Shown: in pieces, positions 42,986 through 54,200 of the stretch
Layout: each line of letters begins with the position of its first letter
Numbering within the stretch: position 1 is the stretch's first letter
Source of the DNA: Dyadobacter diqingensis
GTDB taxonomy: Bacteria; Bacteroidota; Bacteroidia; Cytophagales; Spirosomataceae
DNA: 64,000 nucleotides
Assembly: GCF_024220585.1 (NCBI RefSeq)
Contig: NZ_JAMXKF010000013.1
Coordinates: forward strand, 62,738-126,737
Direction of reading: 5' to 3'
The notes under the pieces: model-generated
Told to the model about the DNA's origin: nothing
Database searches by the model: none
What the model saw: the letters and a program-made list of their open reading frames with translations, nothing else
Translations under genes and position numbers: made by a program

Positions 42986-45900
42986 TTAGAATTTAACATT
43001 AAGTTTTACACCGATGCTTCTGTTGGAAGGAATCTGATATTGTTCAATACCCAATCCATCATTACCAACACCGAACCCTGTTTCAGGATCAATGTGAGCC
43101 ACATTACTTTTGTGGGTGTAAAGCAAAGCCACGTTATGTGCGAAAAACGAAACACCTGCTCCTTTTAACCAGGTCACTTTGTTTGTCAATGATGAAGGCA
43201 ACGTGTAACCAAGTTCAATCTGGCGGAGTTTAATGAAGCTCCCGTCGATGATACCAGTTTCTTTACCGCCCCAAAGGCTCTGGAAATAATCTCTTGCGCC
43301 AACACGAATGTTGTTAGGCTCGCCATTTTCAAGCATTACTTTCTCACCTTTCAAAACATCCTGTCCAACGACAAGTCCGTTTTCACGAATGCCACCTGCC
43401 ACCGTTGGTTCCAATACACCCGACTGGAGGCCGAACCACTGTGTCACACTGAAAACATCACCACCTTTACGCATGTCGAGCAAGAAGCTTAGTCTTACGT
43501 TTTTGTAAGAAAAACTGTTGGTAATACCACCAACCCAGTCAGGCATTACATTGCCAACCACTTTCGGTGCTGAGGTATATTTTGGCAAACCGTCACTTCC
43601 GATGATGATCGCATTGGTGGCTTCGTCACGTAAAAACGCATTGCCACGCATTACGCCATAAGCCTGTCCGGGAATAGCATCCACAGTTAAGCTCCATGCA
43701 CTTGTGATGTTGTAGGCTTCCAGTTTTTGCTTCGTAACCGGATCTTCGTATAGTTTATTAACCTTGCTGCTGTTTTTTGCCCAGTTCACGTTCATATCCC
43801 AGTTGAAGCCTTCAGGCTTGCGGATGATGCCCAGGTTCAGCTGAATCTCCACACCTTTGTTTTCAATTTCACCGGCGTTCAGTTGCAATTTTTCAAATCC
43901 TGTTGAGTTCGAAATGTTAACCTGCATAATCTGGTTGGTCGTTACTTTTTTGTAATAAGTCGCATCCAATCCAAGACGGCCGTTTAAGAACTGCAATTCC
44001 GTTCCGATTTCCGTGCTGTTTGCCTTTTCAGGTTTCAGGTTCAGCGGAGGTAATGTGCTTGAAATACTGTATAGTGTTGTTCCGTTAAATCCGGAAGCGT
44101 TGGCTACATAGGGAGCTTGTAACAAATACGGGCTTCCGCCATTTCCTACACTTGCCCAGCTTGCTCTCAATTTACCAAAACGCAGGATCGACGGGTTGAT
44201 GTCAAGCATGTTGGTGAATACCCAGCTCGCACTGGCGGATGGATAGAAGTAAGACCAGTTGTCGCTCGGTAATGTTGAATTCCAGTCGTTACGTGCGGTC
44301 AGATCTAGGAAAAGTGATTCTTTGTAGCCAAGTGAAGCTTGTCCGAAGATACTGTTTGAGCGTAATTCCGTCGTTTTCATACTCGAAACGATAGAACCTT
44401 TGGTGTTGCTGATTGTGAAAAGATTCGGCACGGTAAGCTGGTCGGCGCCCAGAGAGCTGTTAATCTGTTGGTTGTTGCGATAGTTGGCACCGGCTGTATA
44501 GTGTAAAGACAGGTCTTTGGTCAGGTTACCGCCACCGGTTAAAATAAGGTCGGCGTTAAATTCGCTCAGACTGTATTGCCATTCCTTGAATTTTCCACCA
44601 CCCCAGGTTTTGTCGGCCATGCTGGTAAGTGTCGAATTCGATTTGTTGTACGTTAACTCCTTACGACGCTCGCTGGACCAATCCTGCCCAACACGTACCA
44701 TCGCTGTCAGCCAGTCATGGAACTTGTAAGTCGCGCTTACATTGCCATACATCCTGTCTTTTTTACGGGAGTGCGTACTCTTGTTTACGTTAAAAAACGG
44801 GTTGTCGTGGAAGTTGTTGTTCCAGTTGTAAGGCATCCCGTTCGCAAATGTTTTTTCATAGTTTGCTTTCAGATCGTTCATATCAACCTGACGGCCAAAC
44901 CAGCCACCGATCGACTGCATCGGGTTATTGCTGTTATAACCTTGTCCAACCAGGTTGTCATTTTCTGTACGAACGTAGTTGATCAACGCGTTGGTTTTTA
45001 GTCGTTTTGTTAATTGCTGCGTCGTGTTTAACTGGATGGTATATCTTTTCTGATCCGTGTTTGGTATAGTCCCAACCTGTTTCTGATTGCTGAAAGACAG
45101 ACGTGTATCGCCATGATCGGTCGCGTTGGTAACTGCAATGGAGTTATCGATGGTATAACCCGTTCTGAAAAAGTCTTTTACGTTATTTGGATGTGATACC
45201 CATGGTGTCGCGATGCGGTTTCCATTGGCATCAAGCGGGCTGTTGTATTGTGGGATGTTCAGGCCGGCGTCCAAACGTGGTCCCCAGCTTTCGTCCACAC
45301 CGTCGTTGACACCGTTTCCAAGTCCGTCTTTGTAAGAAAAACCAATCTGCTGTGCCCAGTCCTGATAACTGCCCGGCTTCAAAGATTCATCGGCGCCGAT
45401 ATCGCTCAGGCTGATCGCCCCCGATTGATATTGTTTCCACATGTATTCTTCGCCGTATTTTCCCTGGCCGTATGAGTTCTGATATTTAGGCAGGATATAA
45501 GGTTTTTCAGTTGAAAAACCACCGGAATAGGAAATGGACATTTTGTTTCCAGAGCCCTTACCGTTTTTTGTTGTAATCAAAATAACCCCGTTTGCAGCCT
45601 GATAACCGTACAAAGCCGCCGCATTTGCCCCTTTCAAAACCGACATCGAGGCGATGTTGTTCGGGTCAATCTCCGAGATGGCACTACCATAATCGACTGA
45701 ACCACCTGAGCCAACATCTGTGGAGAAATTGCTGACAGGAACACCGTCTACAACGAACAGAGGCTGATTATTGCCAAACGAGTTATTACCTCTCAGTACT
45801 ATACGTGAACCCGATCCTACGGCACCACTCGCAGAGGTGATCTGCACACCCGCTACTTTTCCGGAAAGTGAGTTCAATACGTTTTGCTCATTGCTCTGAA

Positions 45901-46351
45901 CCAGGTCATTCCCCTTCACTTCCTGGATGGAATAACCCAATGATTTTTTCTGTCTTGTCATACCCAGGGCCGTCACGACAACTTCGTTAAGCTGTTTCAA
46001 ATCCGAGACCAAAGTAATGTCCAGAAGCTTGCGTCCGTTTACCGGTACTTCCTGCGAAGTAAAACCGATAAAACTTACGACCAATACGCTGTTTTCAGGA
46101 ACGCTGAGACGAAACTTACCTTCGGCATCAGTGGTCGTACCATTGTTGGAGCTCCCTTTTACTAAAATAGAAGCACCCGGCAGCGCACTGCCATCATCCT
46201 TGGAGGTAATCGTACCGGAAATTTCAATGTCAGCAGTTTTTGAAAATTGCTTTACCGGTGCTGCTCTGACTATATCTGCCGGCAGGCAAAAAAATGCAAT
46301 GAGCGCAACTAAACAGACGCGCATGGGTAAAATTAAGTTAGGTTGTTTCAT
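42986..46351 (-). CDS. SusC/RagA family TonB-linked outer membrane transporter
   Basis: A 1121-residue importer without an STN domain. It has a signal peptide (FFCLPADIVRAA), a carboxypeptidase-like repeat (TITSKDDGSALPGASILVKG), the SusC TonB-box region VVTALGMTRQKKSLGYS, the plug motifs NNSFGNNQPLFVVDGVPVSN and ALYGYQAANGVILITTKNG, and a barrel ending RSIGVKLNVKF. It pairs with the SusD-like gene 7 bases on. The lack of an STN domain means regulation is not through FecR but by another route; the AraC gene directly upstream is a candidate. Confidence 0.93.
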   Translation of the reverse strand: MKQPNLILPMRVCLVALIAFFCLPADIVRAAPVKQFSKTADIEISGTITSKDDGSALPGASILVKGSSNNGTTTDAEGKFRLSVPENSVLVVSFIGFTSQEVPVNGRKLLDITLVSDLKQLNEVVVTALGMTRQKKSLGYSIQEVKGNDLVQSNEQNVLNSLSGKVAGVQITSASGAVGSGSRIVLRGNNSFGNNQPLFVVDGVPVSNFSTDVGSGGSVDYGSAISEIDPNNIASMSVLKGANAAALYGYQAANGVILITTKNGKGSGNKMSISYSGGFSTEKPYILPKYQNSYGQGKYGEEYMWKQYQSGAISLSDIGADESLKPGSYQDWAQQIGFSYKDGLGNGVNDGVDESWGPRLDAGLNIPQYNSPLDANGNRIATPWVSHPNNVKDFFRTGYTIDNSIAVTNATDHGDTRLSFSNQKQVGTIPNTDQKRYTIQLNTTQQLTKRLKTNALINYVRTENDNLVGQGYNSNNPMQSIGGWFGRQVDMNDLKANYEKTFANGMPYNWNNNFHDNPFFNVNKSTHSRKKDRMYGNVSATYKFHDWLTAMVRVGQDWSSERRKELTYNKSNSTLTSMADKTWGGGKFKEWQYSLSEFNADLILTGGGNLTKDLSLHYTAGANYRNNQQINSSLGADQLTVPNLFTISNTKGSIVSSMKTTELRSNSIFGQASLGYKESLFLDLTARNDWNSTLPSDNWSYFYPSASASWVFTNMLDINPSILRFGKLRASWASVGNGGSPYLLQAPYVANASGFNGTTLYSISSTLPPLNLKPEKANSTEIGTELQFLNGRLGLDATYYKKVTTNQIMQVNISNSTGFEKLQLNAGEIENKGVEIQLNLGIIRKPEGFNWDMNVNWAKNSSKVNKLYEDPVTKQKLEAYNITSAWSLTVDAIPGQAYGVMRGNAFLRDEATNAIIIGSDGLPKYTSAPKVVGNVMPDWVGGITNSFSYKNVRLSFLLDMRKGGDVFSVTQWFGLQSGVLEPTVAGGIRENGLVVGQDVLKGEKVMLENGEPNNIRVGARDYFQSLWGGKETGIIDGSFIKLRQIELGYTLPSSLTNKVTWLKGAGVSFFAHNVALLYTHKSNVAHIDPETGFGVGNDGLGIEQYQIPSNRSIGVKLNVKF

Positions 46352-46678
46352 TTAGGTTGCGTTAGGTAAAAATGATCGTAAAATTACCCCTCGCAGTTTG
46401 CAAATTCTTCTTGTTAATTGCCAAATTATTTACCGATATTAACTTGGTGTTGGTGTTTATTTTGTGATGTATGTATTATGTAGTGAATTATATGGAATAT
46501 TTAATAAAATGGCAAATTATAATACATAGTTTAACGTTTACTCATTAAATGTCTCAGATTGTGTATTCTGTAAGAAAAGAAAAAGGCCACAAACACAGGC
46601 TTTTAGCGGTGATGTGACCTTTTGGACAAAGTATAAAACAGGAATATCGGTAAAGATATTTATAATAAAACAAGGAGA
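46352..46678. other. 327-base region between SusC and AraC genes
   Basis: A/T-rich, holding the SusC promoter region and the imperfect hairpin at 46579-46624. I see no gene and no exact promoter element. Confidence 0.5.
46579..46624 (-). terminator. Possible terminator for the AraC-type gene
   Basis: AAAAGGCCACA and TGTGACCTTTT pair over 11 positions with one mismatch across a long loop, with a T-rich tract on the minus strand after it. Confidence 0.4.
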
Positions 46679-47557
46679 TTAAAGCAGCTTCTTGAAAAAA
46701 TCGCGGTGGTATTCACGGGGCGATTTGCCAATGGTTTTCTTGAAGACACGATTAAAATTGGTAACATTATCAAATCCTGTCTGATAAGACACATCAGAAA
46801 AGCTGTCGAACTTACCTGAAACGACAATCTTGCAGGCTTCATTTACGCGGACTTCATTGAGGAAACTGACAAACGTTTTATCAGTATGTTTTTTAAAATA
46901 GCGGCAAAAAGCCTGTGGCGTCAGATTGGCTACCGAGGCGATTTCCGTTAATGTGATGTGATTTTTGTAATTGCCCACAACGTACTGGAAAATCTGGTCC
47001 ATCCGGATCCCTTCCACATCAGAAATAATCTGTTCGTTATTATTTGTAGATAAGGGTTTGACGTTTTTAAGTGTTGAAAACGAATGCAGTAAATGGATAA
47101 ATGAAGCAATCCGTAAGCTATCCGCACTGCTCATGATCTCCGTCATAATCTTTTTGATCATGTCATAAGAGCTTTCAGGAAGCTGCAAACCGTTATGTAC
47201 TCCCTCGACAAATTTTCGGATAACACCCATTTCTGGCAGCCGTAAGATGTTCTGAAAAAGGTGGTCAGGATTAAAGAAAAAAGAAATTTCGTGAACGTCC
47301 TTATTCTGCTCCGGATCGTAATAAACCTCGTCACTTTTAAAAACATGTGATTGGTTTGCGCCGATAATGTAAACATCCCCCGCTTTGAAACGCTGCATGT
47401 AATTCCCAGCAATGAGCATACCTTCACCTTCCTTGATCCAGGTAATCTGAATTTCAGGGTGCCTGTGCAGGTGATTGTAAAAATGTGGAATAATATTATC
47501 CTGAACCACAATGGTACTTTCTTTTGCAACGGGAATGGTGAACTGTACTACTTTCAT
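46679..47557 (-). CDS. AraC family transcriptional regulator with cupin sensor domain
   Basis: A 292-residue one-component regulator. The N-terminal cupin (about 20-100; HFYNHLHRHPEIQITWIKEG, AGDVYIIGANQSHVFKS) binds a small effector, often a sugar. The C-terminal double helix-turn-helix (about 190-290) carries ITLTEIASVANLTPQAFCRY and the second HTH FSDVSYQTGFDNVTNFNRVF, ending GKSPREYHRDFFKKLL. It sits between two SusCD pairs, 157 bases after the GH43 gene, and probably controls one or both. An effector such as arabinose would fit the GH43 neighbour but is not shown by sequence. Confidence 0.9.
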   Translation of the reverse strand: MKVVQFTIPVAKESTIVVQDNIIPHFYNHLHRHPEIQITWIKEGEGMLIAGNYMQRFKAGDVYIIGANQSHVFKSDEVYYDPEQNKDVHEISFFFNPDHLFQNILRLPEMGVIRKFVEGVHNGLQLPESSYDMIKKIMTEIMSSADSLRIASFIHLLHSFSTLKNVKPLSTNNNEQIISDVEGIRMDQIFQYVVGNYKNHITLTEIASVANLTPQAFCRYFKKHTDKTFVSFLNEVRVNEACKIVVSGKFDSFSDVSYQTGFDNVTNFNRVFKKTIGKSPREYHRDFFKKLL

Positions 47558-47714
47558 GCAGGTGGGATTATCTCGGTGTCGAAGGTAAATTTAGCAAATG
47601 GTCGGACATGGTTTTCTTAAAGACAGGTTTTTTATGTGAGAAGCAATGAAATGTCCTGTCACAAAATGTTTTATTTCAATTAAGGCTGATATGCCATTTC
47701 TGATGGTTGGGATA

Positions 47715-48710
47715 CTACTTACTTTTTACACTTGGCCAGTTACTTGTGTCCCAGGTCAGCTCCTCAATCCGTAGTTTAGAACGTCCCTTGTCGCTGGCAT
47801 CGTATCCGTGGAAAATCAAAAAATCTTTCCCGTCAAAAGTGCAGACAGCGTTATGTCCAACCCCATACCATTGGGTATCACCTTCCAAAATCAGCGAACC
47901 GCCACCTTTTGTCATGGGTTTCTGATCCTTGTCCAGATAGGGGCCGGTGAGTTGTTCCGAACGTCCCACACGCATTTTGTAAGTACTTTTTTCTGCTTTA
48001 CAACAATAATCATACGATGCGAAAAGGTAATAGTAATTTCCTTTTTTGAAGATAAAGGGTGCTTCAATGGCTTTGTTCGTAGCGGCTGGTTCATCGCCCG
48101 GCTGATGCTGGGGAGCACTGGCGATGGTGTACCAGCGCTGCGGATACTGAGCAATTTCCTGTGCGTTATCCGATAATTTTACCAGTTTCAGTCCATTCCA
48201 GAACGAACCGAAAGTGAGCCAGGGCTGCTGATTTTCATCCAGGACCAGGTTTGGGTCAATGGCATTCCATTCATCTCTTCCCGGCACGGATTCAATAATT
48301 TTGCCATGATCTGTCCATTGATAATCAGGACTTGCGGGGTGTAAGGTCTTATTGGTCGCCAGTCCGATACAGGACCGGTTTTTTCCAAACGTTGAAATTG
48401 AATAATAGAGATGGTATAACCCGTTAAAATAGAAAATATCGGGAGCCCAGATGTGCCCCTTAAATCCCGGAACAGCCTGAACCGCCCAAGCGGGCGGAGC
48501 ACTGAATACCGGTTTTTCCTTTTTCCAGTTTTTCATGTCTTTGGAAGACCAGCAACTGATTCCATTTCCGGTGGCAAAAAGGTAGTAAATCCCGTCTTGC
48601 CGTGTCATGACGGGATCATGTACAGGAATGTCCTGTTGCAAGGAATCCTGAGCACCGCAAATACCGGCGCTCAGGATCAGCATGAAGAAAAAAGCGATAT
48701 GCTTTTTCAT
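47715..48710 (-). CDS. GH43 family glycosidase, arabinanase-like
   Basis: A 331-residue exported five-bladed propeller glycosidase. The signal peptide ends SAGICGAQ. The catalytic triad of GH43 is visible: Asp in IPVHDPVMTR, Asp in AIDPNLVLDENQQPWL, and Glu in AIEAPFIFKKGNYYYLF. HIWAPDIFYFNGLYHLYYSI, WLTFGSFWNGLKLV and the late histidine in GVGHNAVCTF match endo-1,5-alpha-L-arabinanases more than xylosidases. It lies 3 bases after the DUF3823 gene and closes a SusC-SusD-DUF3823-GH43 operon. Arabinan or an arabinan side chain is the probable target. Confidence 0.87.
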   Translation of the reverse strand: MKKHIAFFFMLILSAGICGAQDSLQQDIPVHDPVMTRQDGIYYLFATGNGISCWSSKDMKNWKKEKPVFSAPPAWAVQAVPGFKGHIWAPDIFYFNGLYHLYYSISTFGKNRSCIGLATNKTLHPASPDYQWTDHGKIIESVPGRDEWNAIDPNLVLDENQQPWLTFGSFWNGLKLVKLSDNAQEIAQYPQRWYTIASAPQHQPGDEPAATNKAIEAPFIFKKGNYYYLFASYDYCCKAEKSTYKMRVGRSEQLTGPYLDKDQKPMTKGGGSLILEGDTQWYGVGHNAVCTFDGKDFLIFHGYDASDKGRSKLRIEELTWDTSNWPSVKSK

Positions 48711-48713
48711 ATT

Positions 48714-49394
48714 TTATTTCAATTGGATTTTTTGCGGTGCTCCGAAAAGCATCTCTCCTACACCGGCCGTTTTTACACCCAGTCTGACAAAGACATATTC
48801 CCGGCTCGCGAGGGCTGCTGAAAGCGGAGCAGTGAGTGTAACAGGTTTCGTCAGGTCCGTCAGGTCTGCTGCTATCTTTTGCACATTTCCTGCATTGTTG
48901 TTTGCGTCAACAATGGTGGTGGTGCCTACATATAAATTTACCCGTTCAATCTGGCGGGAAGTATTCACCTGCTGCAAATTGAAGGTAGCCGAAACTGCCT
49001 TTTCTCCTTTTTGATAGGTATCATTTTTGAAAACAAAATAGGGGGTTACAGGGACGTCCAGTTCCATGGATCCTTTAAGCTGGATATCGATTGAGTCGGA
49101 ATTGTCGATCCATGGCCCGTTTCCTCTGAGTCTTACCAGTTTGTAATTTCCGTCAAAAAGACTTGCAGAAAAAGTACCGTCCTGTTGAATGTAAACCGGG
49201 ATTTTGGTAAATAACTGATAACCATGCTGCCACAATTCCAGCTGTACACCATTGGATCTTAGTCCGATAATCTGCCCGTCGTGGACAATTCGACCTTTCA
49301 AAACGGATTTGGGCTGCTGATAGTTGTCTTTTTCGCAGCCGGTTAGCATGACCCAGCTGGCCAGTACTAAAAAAGCTAATATTTTAGTTTTCAT
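48714..49394 (-). CDS. DUF3823-type surface lipoprotein
   Basis: A 226-residue lipoprotein with signal and lipobox LASWVMLTGC. The N-terminal half (VLKGRIVHDGQIIGLRSNGV and FSASLFDGNYKLVRLRGNGP) is an Ig-like beta domain and the C-terminal half a second one, as in DUF3823 proteins that follow SusD genes in Bacteroidota uptake loci. It probably binds glycan at the surface alongside the SusD. It is 6 bases after the SusD stop and 3 bases before the GH43 start. Confidence 0.8.
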   Translation of the reverse strand: MKTKILAFLVLASWVMLTGCEKDNYQQPKSVLKGRIVHDGQIIGLRSNGVQLELWQHGYQLFTKIPVYIQQDGTFSASLFDGNYKLVRLRGNGPWIDNSDSIDIQLKGSMELDVPVTPYFVFKNDTYQKGEKAVSATFNLQQVNTSRQIERVNLYVGTTTIVDANNNAGNVQKIAADLTDLTKPVTLTAPLSAALASREYVFVRLGVKTAGVGEMLFGAPQKIQLK

Positions 49395-49400
49395 ATCGTA

Positions 49401-51251
49401 TCAATGGAATGGATTACGGACGATTTTTGGATTGTTGTCGATAACGGACTGGGCGATGGCAGAATAATAATTTCCCATCTGGAAGAACCGTGGTGCGCGG
49501 AAACGCGGTGCGACGATCTTGTCAAAAACATATTTGCCATGCGTTGCATGTCCGGGACGCACGACGCGGTATGGATATAATGCGTAAATCATCGCATCAG
49601 GATTTGATGCGTTTCCATTCCATACTTCATGGGCGATTCTCCATCTTTTCAAATCCCAAACGCGGTGATCTTCAAAAGCCAGCTCAACACGGCGTTCGTT
49701 CTGAAGTTTTTCCAGCGTGAGGGTTTTCAGGCTGCTTACACCGAAACCTGCTCTTTCACGTACAACATTCACGTATTTTATCGCATCGGCCGTTTTTCCA
49801 AGTTCCAGGGCTGCTTCACTGGCGTTCAAATAAATTTCACCCAAACGGAAGCGTACCCACCACATATCACTGCGGATACCACGCGTACTGGACATAGCAG
49901 TCTGATCGACGTATTTTCTTAGATAAAAACCAGAGTTGGTTACTTCCGTCTGAGAACGCTGAGGGCCGGATGAACCGGTTAACAAACCACCGTCGTCATA
50001 AGTTGAGCCAAGGGTATTGGATTCAACATTCTGGAAACTGTTGGTGGTTGCATTCCATAATTTCACACCAGCCTGAATTTGCACAGGCGTTCCTCTGAAT
50101 GATGTTCCCGGATAAATAATGGTGCCGTAAAGACGGGCGTCTTTGTTCGCAAAAATATCCTGTGGGTTGTCATAATAAACGTAATCAGAACCACCAGTAT
50201 TTTTTGTACGAAGTTCGCCGGAAGTTCCGTCCAGATATTCATAATCTTCTACCAGATTTAAAGAAGGCGTGATAGACGACGACGAAAGGTTATCTTCTCG
50301 CACGTTCCGGGCAATATTATCATAGGTAAAACCGTGTCTTTTGTCCTTGCTTACGAGGAAATCCTGCGCAAGAATGATTTCCTGATTCGCCGATTTTTTC
50401 GTGATCGCGTCATAGAAGTTTTCACCCAGATTTGGGTTTGTTTTATAAAGCCGGTAGTTGCCGCTGTTGATAACTTCTTCCGATGCGGCCAGGGCTTTTG
50501 CATAGTAGTCGTTCGCGCGTGCCGCTGGAATTCCAACTTCGCCACCCGGTGTTGAGATCGGTGAAGCCATTTTTCCGTTGTATTTTGCGATAGATGCAGC
50601 ATAAAGCATCGCACGGCTTTTCAGTGCCATCGCCGTAAATTTATTGGCGCGGGTGTTGCTTCCTGCATTTCCCAATAGTTCTTTGACTGCATCCAATTCA
50701 GCGCCGATGAAGTCATATACTTCTTCTTCCTTGTTGCGTGGCTGCTGTAAATACGACGGATCTCCGTTAAAATCATAGATCAATTGTTTGGTCACGATTG
50801 GTACACCGCCCATTCTTTTCACAAGATCGAAGTAGACAAATGCTCTCACAAAACGAAGTTCGGCTGAAAACTGGCTTTTTTGCGTAGCAGATAGCGATGT
50901 GCCAAATTTCTCAATATTTTCGATCGCAAGGTTTATGTCACGGACCAGGCCATAATCCCAGTACTGCCAGAGAGAGAACTGGTATGAGACAATGTTGTTT
51001 CTCGCGTCATCATTATTCGACCACATGGCTTCATCGTAGTTGGCAAAGTCAGCCCAACCGGTTGTCAGGGAAGTGTGGGCCGGTAAGCGATCGTAATAGT
51101 TTGCGAGCAAACCCGTGATCATTTTCGGATCGTTCCAGACCTGTTCTTCCAGAATTAGGTTCTGCGGCTGTCTGTCCAGCCAGTTCTCTGCACATCCCGA
51201 AAGGAATAACAGCACAAGAACAAAAAGGATATGTTTTGATAATCGTTGCAT
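49401..51251 (-). CDS. SusD/RagB family lipoprotein of the GH43 locus
   Basis: A 616-residue surface glycan-binding lipoprotein. Lipobox LLFLSGC, then AENWLDRQPQNLILEEQVWN. Typical segments are LRFVRAFVYFDLVKRMGGVP, FTAMALKSRAMLYAASIAKY, GEIYLNASEAALELGKTADA and RRVELAFEDHRVWDLKRWRI. It is longer than most SusD proteins because of insertions in the central region. It lies 11 bases after its SusC and is followed within 6 bases by the DUF3823 gene. Confidence 0.93.
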   Translation of the reverse strand: MQRLSKHILFVLVLLFLSGCAENWLDRQPQNLILEEQVWNDPKMITGLLANYYDRLPAHTSLTTGWADFANYDEAMWSNNDDARNNIVSYQFSLWQYWDYGLVRDINLAIENIEKFGTSLSATQKSQFSAELRFVRAFVYFDLVKRMGGVPIVTKQLIYDFNGDPSYLQQPRNKEEEVYDFIGAELDAVKELLGNAGSNTRANKFTAMALKSRAMLYAASIAKYNGKMASPISTPGGEVGIPAARANDYYAKALAASEEVINSGNYRLYKTNPNLGENFYDAITKKSANQEIILAQDFLVSKDKRHGFTYDNIARNVREDNLSSSSITPSLNLVEDYEYLDGTSGELRTKNTGGSDYVYYDNPQDIFANKDARLYGTIIYPGTSFRGTPVQIQAGVKLWNATTNSFQNVESNTLGSTYDDGGLLTGSSGPQRSQTEVTNSGFYLRKYVDQTAMSSTRGIRSDMWWVRFRLGEIYLNASEAALELGKTADAIKYVNVVRERAGFGVSSLKTLTLEKLQNERRVELAFEDHRVWDLKRWRIAHEVWNGNASNPDAMIYALYPYRVVRPGHATHGKYVFDKIVAPRFRAPRFFQMGNYYSAIAQSVIDNNPKIVRNPFH

Positions 51252-51262
51252 AGGAATTCAGA

Positions 51263-54200
51263 TTAAAAGGTAAGATTGAAACCGATATTCAACAGGCGCT
51301 GCTGTGGGTATACCAAAGCATTTCCCGAGGAAATTTCCGGGTCGATTTCATATTTCTTCACGTTGTCGATGGAGAACAAATTGGTCGCATTCACATAAAC
51401 CCGAAGCGCTGACAATCCGATTTTTTTGGAAAGTTTCGGATCAAAATTGTAGCCAAGTTCGATGTTACGAAGACGGATATAACGTACGTTGGTGATCCAG
51501 AAATCACTTTTACGGAAATTGACGTGGCTCGTGTTATCTTTTCTCAGAGCAGGGTAAGTTCCGGAAATCCATTTGCTGTTCGGATCGAACGGATCTTCAC
51601 GATGCCAGCGGTCTTCCAACATAAAGTGTGGTGAGGTTCCGTTGTTCTGATATGGGATTTTCAACTCCCAGTTACGCTGGAAACTCTGCAATGAAGCGCC
51701 TGCAAAATCGAAAAACAGCGAAAAGCCTTTGTAAGCCAAACTTCCGTTGAAGGCAAAACTCATATAAGGGTTTGCACCTTCTGCAAAACCGATCGGTCTT
51801 TCATCCAAATTGTTGATAACTCCGTCACCGTTGATATCCTTGTAAATAAAGTCACCAGGCAATTGTGTTCTGTTACCTTGTCCGTCGTTATCGATTTTAT
51901 GGTTTTCAATTTGTTGCTGCGACTGGAACTGGCCTTCAACCTGATATCCCCAGTTGATATTTCCCCAACGGTCAACAAAGGAATCGCGGTATTCGTTGTA
52001 AGAGTTTCCGAAACGCGGTTTGTAAAAATCAAGATCCTTACGACGTGATAAAGTAGCGTTGGCGCTGAAAGTGTAATCAACCTGACCAACCGAGCTTTTA
52101 TAAGTCAATACGGCTTCGATACCTTTGTTCACATCCGAGTTCAGGTTTTCGTTAGGTAAGGAATAACCCACCTCGGAAGGAAGTAAAACGTCATAACGGG
52201 CGGCAGGCAGTCCCTCGCGTTTACGTTGGAAAAGATCGACCTGTCCGGTAAGTTTTCCGCCAATTAAGCCGAAATCAATACCGATGTTAGTCGAAACGTT
52301 TGTGATCCAGGATAACGTTGTAACGGGTAATCCACGTGGACGAACACCAATGTTGTAGGTTCCGTTAAAAATCGCGCTTCCCTGTAAGAAATTATATCCA
52401 GACAAATAACTGAACGGGTCGACAACAAAAGGATCGTTAGGCAGGTGCGTCAGGCGGTCGCTACCGGTGCGGCCATAAGAAGCTCTGATTTTTAAGTTAC
52501 TGAAAACATTTTCCAGTTTTCCTTTGAAGAAATCTTCCTCAGAAATACGCCATCCGGCAGATACACCCGGGAAAAATCCGAAACGTTTTCCGGGTGCATA
52601 TAAAAACGAACCATCATAACGGCCAACAGCTTCCACCAGGTATTTTTGTTTGAACGCGTAGTTAACACGGCCAATGTATCCTGCACGGGCCTCCGTGTTC
52701 CATTCGTCCAAAAGATAATCCTGATTGGCAAATGACATCAGCGGGATGTAGTTGTTGGGCGGAACGGTATGCACAATCATGTAGTTGTTGACGTTATCCG
52801 ACTGCTCATAGGCTGCCACTGCGGAGATATCATGATTGCCAAACTGCTTGTTGTAACTCAACTGAAACTGGGCAAAACGGTCAACAATATTACGCTTACG
52901 ACGTTCTCTCCAGGGATTTTGGTTACCGCCTCCCACAACGACATCGTAGGTGTCTTTTTCAGTATTGTATTTATACGCGTCGTAAGTATATTCAAAACCG
53001 TCAAAATCGAAATTGGTGAAGCCATAAGAATAGGTTCCTTTTGCTTTCAGACCAAAATCAAAGTCATATTCCGCATAAAAATTACCTTTGACAACGCGGG
53101 TCAGTTCATCGATGTATCCGGTAATATCCTTTTTGTAAGTAGCCGGATTGACGTTCACATTATGCGTTTGGTTGATGTATTTCGGATTATCGTTTGCATA
53201 GGGGCGTTCGGTAGGCCACATGGTGAAAATACTCAGGAAAGGATTGAAGTAATCGTCCAGACCGGGTACACCCACCTGAAAACGTTTCTCAATCCGCCCG
53301 CTGATCTGGGAGCCTACTTTCAACCTTTTAGTAACGTGAGATTCAATGTTGGCCTGGATATTGGTTCGTTTAAAGTTATAATCTTTGATTAAAGCATCCT
53401 GGTTCAAATGTCCAAAGGAAAGATAGTAGCTGATTTTTTCTGTTCCTCCCGATACGTTTGCGCTGCCGTAATACTGTGGCACATTCGGGCGCATCACCAT
53501 TTTGTAATAGTCAAAACTCTGATATCCCTTTTCGGTTCCGGCTTTCCATTTCGCAAGTTCTTCCGGTGTGATGGAAGGCGTACGCCCCTGGTTCACGTCA
53601 GATTCGACAAGGCCCCGCATGTGCTGGTAGGCATTGGCCGGTTTGGGATAACGCGTAAAATTCTGCAAACCATAGTAACCGGAAAGGCTGATCTTGGCCG
53701 GTCCGTCACCTGCTTTTCCTCTTTTTGTCGTAACCAGAATAACCCCGTTGGCAGCACGTAATCCATAAATAGCTGCCGAGGCATCTTTCAGGATGGAAAT
53801 GCTCTCGATATCATTTTGGCCAAGGTTGTTAAAGTTGGCAGCATCCGATGGGATCCCGTCAATGACATAAAGCGGTGTTCCCATGTTCCGGATCTGGATG
53901 GAAGTTGAATTCCCCGGGCGTGCATCTGCTTTACGAGCCGTTATACCCTGAACTCTGCCAACAAGTGCATCGGAGGTACCGATGGATGGAGTCCTGACCA
54001 AATCTTTTGCCTGAATATTACTAACGGCACCGGTTACGGTCGCGGCGGACTGGGTGCCATAACCTACTACAATTACCTCGCGCAACTCCTCATTGCTTGG
54101 CAAGAGGATAACGTTGACGGAAGTCTGGTTACCGATGGCGACGTCTTGGGAGGTATAACCGATGAACGAAAATGTCAGTGTTTGTGCATCGTTGGCTACG

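Noticed and set aside
42373..42996. 207-residue plus-strand frame inside the SusD_2 gene
   Set aside because: Antisense to a well-supported lipoprotein gene and without a signal, domain or ribosome site.
52769..53392. 207-residue plus-strand frame inside a SusC gene
   Set aside because: Antisense shadow, dominated by Val/Ile/Phe from reverse-read barrel codons.
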